In this document: one piece after another, positions 60,341 to 64,000 of the stretch
How positions within the stretch are numbered: the stretch's first letter is position 1
Layout of the letters: every line of letters begins with the position of its first letter
From: CAYPHY01 sp964410625
GTDB lineage: Bacteria > Chloroflexota > Anaerolineae > Promineifilales > Promineifilaceae
Direction of reading: 5' to 3'
Assembly (NCBI GenBank): GCA_964410625.1
Contig: CAYPHY010000004.1
Coordinates: forward strand, 210,061 to 274,060
Length of the DNA stretch: 64,000 nt
Notes under the pieces: generated by a model
Databases searched by the model: none
Told to the model about the DNA's origin: nothing
The model's input: only the letters and a program-made list of their open reading frames with translations
Translations under genes and position numbers: made by a program

Positions 60341-62140
60341 ATGACTACACTGCAACTAAATGCTCAACAACGGGCGATGCTCGCCGGAGAAGAAGGGCTG
60401 GCTCGCCAAATGGGAATGCGCCTGCTGCTCGACATGGCGGCCATGAGTGGCGCCGAGCGACTTGTCCCCATTCAAAGCGCCCACCTATCCGGCGTCTCCC
60501 CCCTAACCGGCGGCCTGGGTCTGCGCCTCTTTTTACAACGGCTGGCAGGCGATTGGCCGGGGGTAGCTATCCCAACCACACTCAACTCCGCCGGTTGTGA
60601 TGAAGCCCAATTCCCGCAAATGCGGATCGCCGCCGAAGGGTTTCTGGAAGCGCACCAGGAAATCATTACTCTCTATACGAAGTTGGGTGTGCGGCCGACC
60701 CAATCCTGCGTCCCTTATGAATGGGAGGAAGTGCTTGCCACCGCCCAGGCGGGCAATGGCCTGGCTGCCTGGGCTGAGTCCAACGCCATCTGCTTTGCCA
60801 ACTCCTACGGTGGCCTGCGTACCAATCGCGAATCAGGTTTGTCCGCCCTGGCCTCCGCCCTCACCGGCTACGCCCCCGATTACGGCCTGCTGCAAGACGA
60901 AGCCCGACGGCCGAACCTGGCAGTCGTTGTCACCGCCAAACTCGAAGACCCAACCGATTTCTCCATTCTCGGCGACTGGATCGGCCGCCAACGCCAACCG
61001 GGATGGAAATTCCCCTTTGGCCCTATTCCGGCGATCAAGGGGCTGCCACCGGGCTTGACTCATGAACAGCGCAAAGCACTCAGCGCCGCCGCCGCCAACT
61101 ATGGCTGTCCCTTGCTCTACCTGGACGGTGAAGGCCCGCGTCCTCCCGCCGCCTTCCAGGGACGCCTCTTTTTCACCGCCGAAGAACTCCAGCGCCGCTA
61201 TGAGGAACTACGGCCGCGCCGCCCCGTCTCGCTCATCGTCATCGGCTGCCCCCAGGCGTCGTATGGCGAACTGGAAGTAGTCGCCCGGCTGCTCAAGGGC
61301 AAGCGAGTGACGGCCGAACCAGTGCAACCCGGTGATCCCCCTCCGCTATGGGTTTTCACCTCGGCCAAGACCAAAGCTATTGCCGAAAAGACGGGCGTCG
61401 CCGAGGCCATTCGCCAAAGCGGTGCGCTACTGCTCGAAAACACCTGCCCCGAAGTCGTCCCCTACGACCAAAGTTGGGTCCACCACGTCTTGACCAACTC
61501 AATGAAAGCCGAACACTACATCCGCTCCGGCCTCAACGGCATCCCTACCTCTGTCATGCGGCTGGCCGATTGCATCGCGCTGGCGACGGGGGAAGAGACT
61601 GTGAGACTTAGAGGCTTAGAGACTGAAAAAGTAGAGGAGCAGAGGAGCAGAGGAGCGGGGGAGATGCCTCAATCTCCAATCTCCAATCTCCAATCTCTCA
61701 ATCTCCCAGTCTCCCAGTCTCTATTCTCTTCTGTTGGAAGTGGCCTCGCCTCCCAAGGTGATTTTCACGTGACGGCCGAAGCCTTCGTCACCGACACCCC
61801 CATCACTTTTCTGGGTTATGTAAACCGGGAAACAGGGGTGATTGAAGAAGAAGGACATCCGGCCAATGGACAGTCCCTGGCCGGTAAAATCGCAATCTTC
61901 CCCAAAGGCAGCGGCTCCAGCGTCGCCCCCTATGTGTTGTTGGAACTGATTTATCGGGGAAAAGGGCCGGTCGCAATCATCAACACCGAAATTGACCAAC
62001 AAACCGTTCCCGCCTGCTCATTAGAAGGCGTTCCCTACGCTTACGGTTTTGATCAAGACCCGACTCGCGCTATCCGGCATGGGGAGCGGATCGAACTAAT
62101 AAAACAAAACGACAAGGTAACAATACAAAATGCACAATGA
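60341..62140 (+). CDS. Fused aconitase X (DUF521-DUF126), phosphomevalonate-dehydratase-like
   Basis: 599 aa joining both aconitase-X subunits. Residues about 1-415 are the catalytic (AcnX large) domain: ANSYGGLRTNRESG and three cysteines in the positions of iron-sulfur ligands (C123 in SCVPY, C303 in GCPQASYGEL, C369 in ENTCPEVVPY). Residues about 468-599 are the swivelling small domain, with PKGSGSSVAPYVLLELIYRG and VAIINTEIDQQTVP. The 50-residue linker between (418-467) is intergenic-repeat sequence. AcnX enzymes dehydrate mevalonate 5-phosphate in archaea or cis-3-hydroxyproline in bacteria. The UbiD neighbour favours the former. It overlaps the antiporter gene by 11 nt. Confidence 0.88.
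   Translation: MTTLQLNAQQRAMLAGEEGLARQMGMRLLLDMAAMSGAERLVPIQSAHLSGVSPLTGGLGLRLFLQRLAGDWPGVAIPTTLNSAGCDEAQFPQMRIAAEGFLEAHQEIITLYTKLGVRPTQSCVPYEWEEVLATAQAGNGLAAWAESNAICFANSYGGLRTNRESGLSALASALTGYAPDYGLLQDEARRPNLAVVVTAKLEDPTDFSILGDWIGRQRQPGWKFPFGPIPAIKGLPPGLTHEQRKALSAAAANYGCPLLYLDGEGPRPPAAFQGRLFFTAEELQRRYEELRPRRPVSLIVIGCPQASYGELEVVARLLKGKRVTAEPVQPGDPPPLWVFTSAKTKAIAEKTGVAEAIRQSGALLLENTCPEVVPYDQSWVHHVLTNSMKAEHYIRSGLNGIPTSVMRLADCIALATGEETVRLRGLETEKVEEQRSRGAGEMPQSPISNLQSLNLPVSQSLFSSVGSGLASQGDFHVTAEAFVTDTPITFLGYVNRETGVIEEEGHPANGQSLAGKIAIFPKGSGSSVAPYVLLELIYRGKGPVAIINTEIDQQTVPACSLEGVPYAYGFDQDPTRAIRHGERIELIKQNDKVTIQNAQ
61592..61731. repeat. Intergenic-type palindromic repeat inside the AcnX coding sequence
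   Basis: A purine-rich left arm (GAAGAGACTGTGAGACTT and later AGAGGAGCAG units) and pyrimidine-rich right arm (AATCTCCAATCTCC, CCCAGTCTCCCAGTCTC) of the GGAGATT/CAGTCTCC family. It is read in frame as residues 418-464 and has no stop codon. Confidence 0.9.
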
Positions 62141-63338
62141 ATTTCTAACTTTTATTCTCGCCATCGCCCTGATCATCGTCGCCGCCAAGCTGGGTGGTTA
62201 TCTTAGCACCCGCATAAAACAACCGGCCGTCTTAGGCGAACTGCTAGTTGGCATCCTGCTAGGGCCAACCCTGCTCAACTTGCTCCACCTTCCCCCCTTT
62301 CAGAACTTCCCTGAGTTGAGCGAATCTATCTCATGGATGGCAGAGCTAGGCGTGATTCTCCTCATGTTCCTCGCTGGGCTTGAGTTAGATATGTCGGAAC
62401 TGCTCAAATCCGGCCGTGTCGCTTCCTTAGCCGGGACGATAGGCGTCGCCTTCCCCCTCGCTCTTGGGCTGGCTGCCTCGCTTTTGTTTGGATATAGCTT
62501 TAATGAAGGGCTTTTTGTTGGCCTGGCCCTCTCCGCCACCAGCGTCAGCATCTCCGCCCAAACCCTGATGGAGCTAAACGTACTTCGCAGTCGCGTCGGC
62601 CTGGCCTTGCTGGGCGCGGCCGTCTTCGATGATGTCCTCGTCATCCTGCTGCTCTCCATCGTAACCATCCTCGTTGGCACGGGCGCAGGAGAAAGCGGCG
62701 GCATTCTGCAAACGGTATTGCTAATGCTTGGCTACTTCGTTGTTGCTATTGGCGCCGGCTGGTTTCTACCCCGCTTGACTGGCTTCGTCGAAAAACTGCG
62801 GGTAAGCCAGGGTTTGGTCGCCTTTGCCATCGTCGCTTGTCTCCTCTTTGCCTGGTCGGCCGAAGCCATCGGCGGCGTAGCCGCCATCACCGGCGCCTTC
62901 ATTGCTGGTCTGTTCTTGGCTCGTTCGCCCCACGCCCATCAAATCGAAAATGGTATATCAGCCATTACCTACAGCTTTTTTGTGCCAATCTTCTTTGTCA
63001 ATATCGGCCTGGAATCCAATCTCCGCGCCATCAGCAGCGCAACATGGACCTTTGCGCTGGTCATCACCGCCATCGCTATCATCAGCAAAATCCTCGGTTG
63101 CGGCTTAGGGGCGTTGATTGGTGGCTTTCCACGTGGCGATGCGCTGCGCCTGGGTATTGGCATGGTTTCTCGTGGTGAAGTGGGTCTAATTGTTTCCAGC
63201 TTTGCGGTTACACAAGGTATGCTCTCGCCCGATACTTTTTCTATCATGGTCTTTATGGTGATTATCGCCACACTGGTTACGCCGCCATTGCTCCGCCTGT
63301 CTTTTGCCAGGCAGCCGGAAACGGCCGTTCAACCATAA
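62130..63338 (+). CDS. CPA2-family cation/proton antiporter (KefB-like)
   Basis: 402 residues with about eleven or twelve membrane segments of the Na+/H+ exchanger superfamily: TRIKQPAVLGELLVGILLGP, LMFLAGLELDMSELLKSGRV, LGAAVFDDVLVILLLSIVTI (the DD pair in the ion-binding site), and GAFIAGLFLARSPHAHQ. It carries cations out in exchange for protons. Start and stop overlap AcnX by 11 nt, so it is translationally coupled. The ion and its link to isoprenoid enzymes are unknown. Confidence 0.9.
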   Translation: MHNEFLTFILAIALIIVAAKLGGYLSTRIKQPAVLGELLVGILLGPTLLNLLHLPPFQNFPELSESISWMAELGVILLMFLAGLELDMSELLKSGRVASLAGTIGVAFPLALGLAASLLFGYSFNEGLFVGLALSATSVSISAQTLMELNVLRSRVGLALLGAAVFDDVLVILLLSIVTILVGTGAGESGGILQTVLLMLGYFVVAIGAGWFLPRLTGFVEKLRVSQGLVAFAIVACLLFAWSAEAIGGVAAITGAFIAGLFLARSPHAHQIENGISAITYSFFVPIFFVNIGLESNLRAISSATWTFALVITAIAIISKILGCGLGALIGGFPRGDALRLGIGMVSRGEVGLIVSSFAVTQGMLSPDTFSIMVFMVIIATLVTPPLLRLSFARQPETAVQP

Positions 63339-63394
63339 TCCAGCCGAAAAAAGCCTCGGCCGAATGCCCCATTAAAGATCGACGACAGTATAAT

Positions 63395-63460
63395 TAGAAA
63401 CCGGGTTTCTATCATGAAGGCGATTCTGTCCAATAAAAGCTAAGAAACCCGGTTTCTACT
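63395..63460. repeat. AGAAACCGGGTTTCT palindrome pair
   Basis: Two opposed copies, AGAAACCGGGTTTCTA and TAAGAAACCCGGTTTCTA, separated by about 40 nt, before the gene at 63469. Confidence 0.8.
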
Positions 63461-63468
63461 GTGAGGGA

Positions 63469-63846
63469 ATGATGTACTATCTAGTTGTGCTAGTGGTTGA
63501 TGAAATCGAAAAATATATTGATGTGCTGGACGCCTGGGAAGCGGCCGGAGTTCGCGGAGCCACCATTATCGAAAGCACCGGCATGGCTCGCGCCAGCCAC
63601 ACGCTTTTTCGGGACGACTTACCATTGATGCCCAGCGTCAGCGACCTCCTCGAAGGGCGCGAAGAACAAAATCGGACGCTCTTTTCGTTAGTCGAAGGGG
63701 AGGAAATGATCGAACAGCTCCTTACGGCAACGGAGCAGGTGCTAGGCGATTTGGATGCGCCAGGCAGAGGAATCTTTTTCGCCTTTCCCATTACGCGAGT
63801 GAAGGGGTTAGGCAAACAGCCGGGCATCTACCAACGTAGCAGATAA
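63469..63846 (+). CDS. P-II-like small regulatory protein
   Basis: 125 residues. YYLVVLVVDEIEKYIDVLDA and WEAAGVRGATIIESTGM are the beta-alpha-beta start of the P-II (GlnB-like) fold, and a C-terminal GIFFAFPITRVKGLGK matches the last strand. The middle (SVSDLLEGREEQNRTLFSLV) differs from GlnB, and no Tyr51 T-loop is visible. It is probably a divergent member that binds small ligands rather than a classical nitrogen sensor. Two consecutive ATGs start the ORF. Confidence 0.65.
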   Translation: MMYYLVVLVVDEIEKYIDVLDAWEAAGVRGATIIESTGMARASHTLFRDDLPLMPSVSDLLEGREEQNRTLFSLVEGEEMIEQLLTATEQVLGDLDAPGRGIFFAFPITRVKGLGKQPGIYQRSR

Positions 63847-63945
63847 GAGAAACCGCCACATCTTTAGGCAAGCTAAATTGCTGGTTTAAACTAGCCGTCC
63901 AAACCAGCCATCAGCCCACTATCTACTGCCAACTAACCTCGGGGA

Positions 63946-64000
63946 TGGGCGCGCGGGGACTCGAACCCAGGACCTCACGGATGTGAACCGTGCGCTCTAA
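63946..64000 (-). tRNA. tRNA-Val (CAC), 5' end outside window
   Basis: The 3' part of a tRNA on the minus strand: anticodon stem CACGG/CCGTG, loop TTCACAT with anticodon CAC (63983-63985), T loop TTCGAGT, acceptor strand CGCGCCC and discriminator A at 63946. The 5' acceptor arm is cut by the window edge. CCA is not encoded. Confidence 0.9.

Noticed and set aside
60341..62140. First reading of the AcnX gene as a lactate-racemase-like (LarA) protein
   Set aside because: The conserved cysteines and the C-terminal swivelling domain fit aconitase X, and LarA-specific motifs are missing.

Overview
The window is a bacterial chromosome segment of moderate-to-high GC, densely coded on both strands. 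It has no rRNA, CRISPR array, prophage or intact insertion sequence. The gene repertoire points to the Chloroflexota, close to the filamentous Anaerolineae/Ardenticatenia. The clues are two very large GT39 membrane glycosyltransferases, E/P-rich lipoprotein linkers, secreted propeller proteins, an FtsZ preceded by a tiny HTH gene, and lineage-style hypothetical proteins. This placement rests on protein flavour and was not tested by phylogeny.

Layout. 1-6.1 kb, minus strand: topoisomerase IB (cut by the window edge), GT39 transferase, LysM/M23 peptidase, rho. 6.2-11.1 kb, minus: the operon rpsB-tsf-pyrH-frr-uppS-cdsA behind a clear sigma70-type promoter. 11.2-13.0 kb: ABC-2 exporter. 13.2-15.9 kb: J-domain protein, two small conserved proteins and an esterase. 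16.1-21.3 kb: a BMP-type (nucleoside-like) ABC importer. 21.4-23.3 kb: greA with a long, probably structured leader, then folB and folK. 23.3-29.1 kb, minus: glycerate kinase, phosphohexomutase, exonuclease III and a second GT39 protein. 29.2-32.4 kb: psuG, a propeller protein, and a Phe-Gly-Cys tRNA cluster. 32.5-40.5 kb: M3 peptidase, DtxR regulator, divisome-like protein, PfkB kinase, parA-parB-M24 peptidase, nucleotidyltransferase and a selenocysteine tRNA. 40.5-48.5 kb: M30-like lipoprotein, methyltransferase, FHA protein, MEMO protein, HTH gene plus ftsZ. 48.5-57.6 kb: small regulators, modA/modB, an MFS exporter and an unusual ECF sigma factor. 58.1-63.3 kb: UbiD - MscS - AcnX - CPA2 antiporter, apparently one transcription unit. 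The end of the window cuts a tRNA-Val.

Two things stand out. First, a UbiD-family decarboxylase and a fused aconitase-X lie in one operon. These are the two enzyme families that, in archaea, convert mevalonate 5-phosphate to isopentenyl phosphate. The uppS-cdsA cluster here is not followed by dxr (MEP pathway), which fits an archaeal-type mevalonate route but does not prove it. Second, the genome is full of short palindromic material. The hexamer CGGCCG is roughly ten times commoner than base composition predicts, and many intergenic gaps hold imperfect inverted repeats belonging to several families. One such repeat sits in frame inside the AcnX gene and forms the linker between its two domains.

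Regulatory sites read directly from the sequence include sigma70-like promoters for rho, rpsB, greA, the tRNA cluster, padR, arsR and the HTH-ftsZ unit, with palindromic operators overlapping the last two. Several genes have a TANAAT box only 6-7 nt before the start codon and may be transcribed leaderless.
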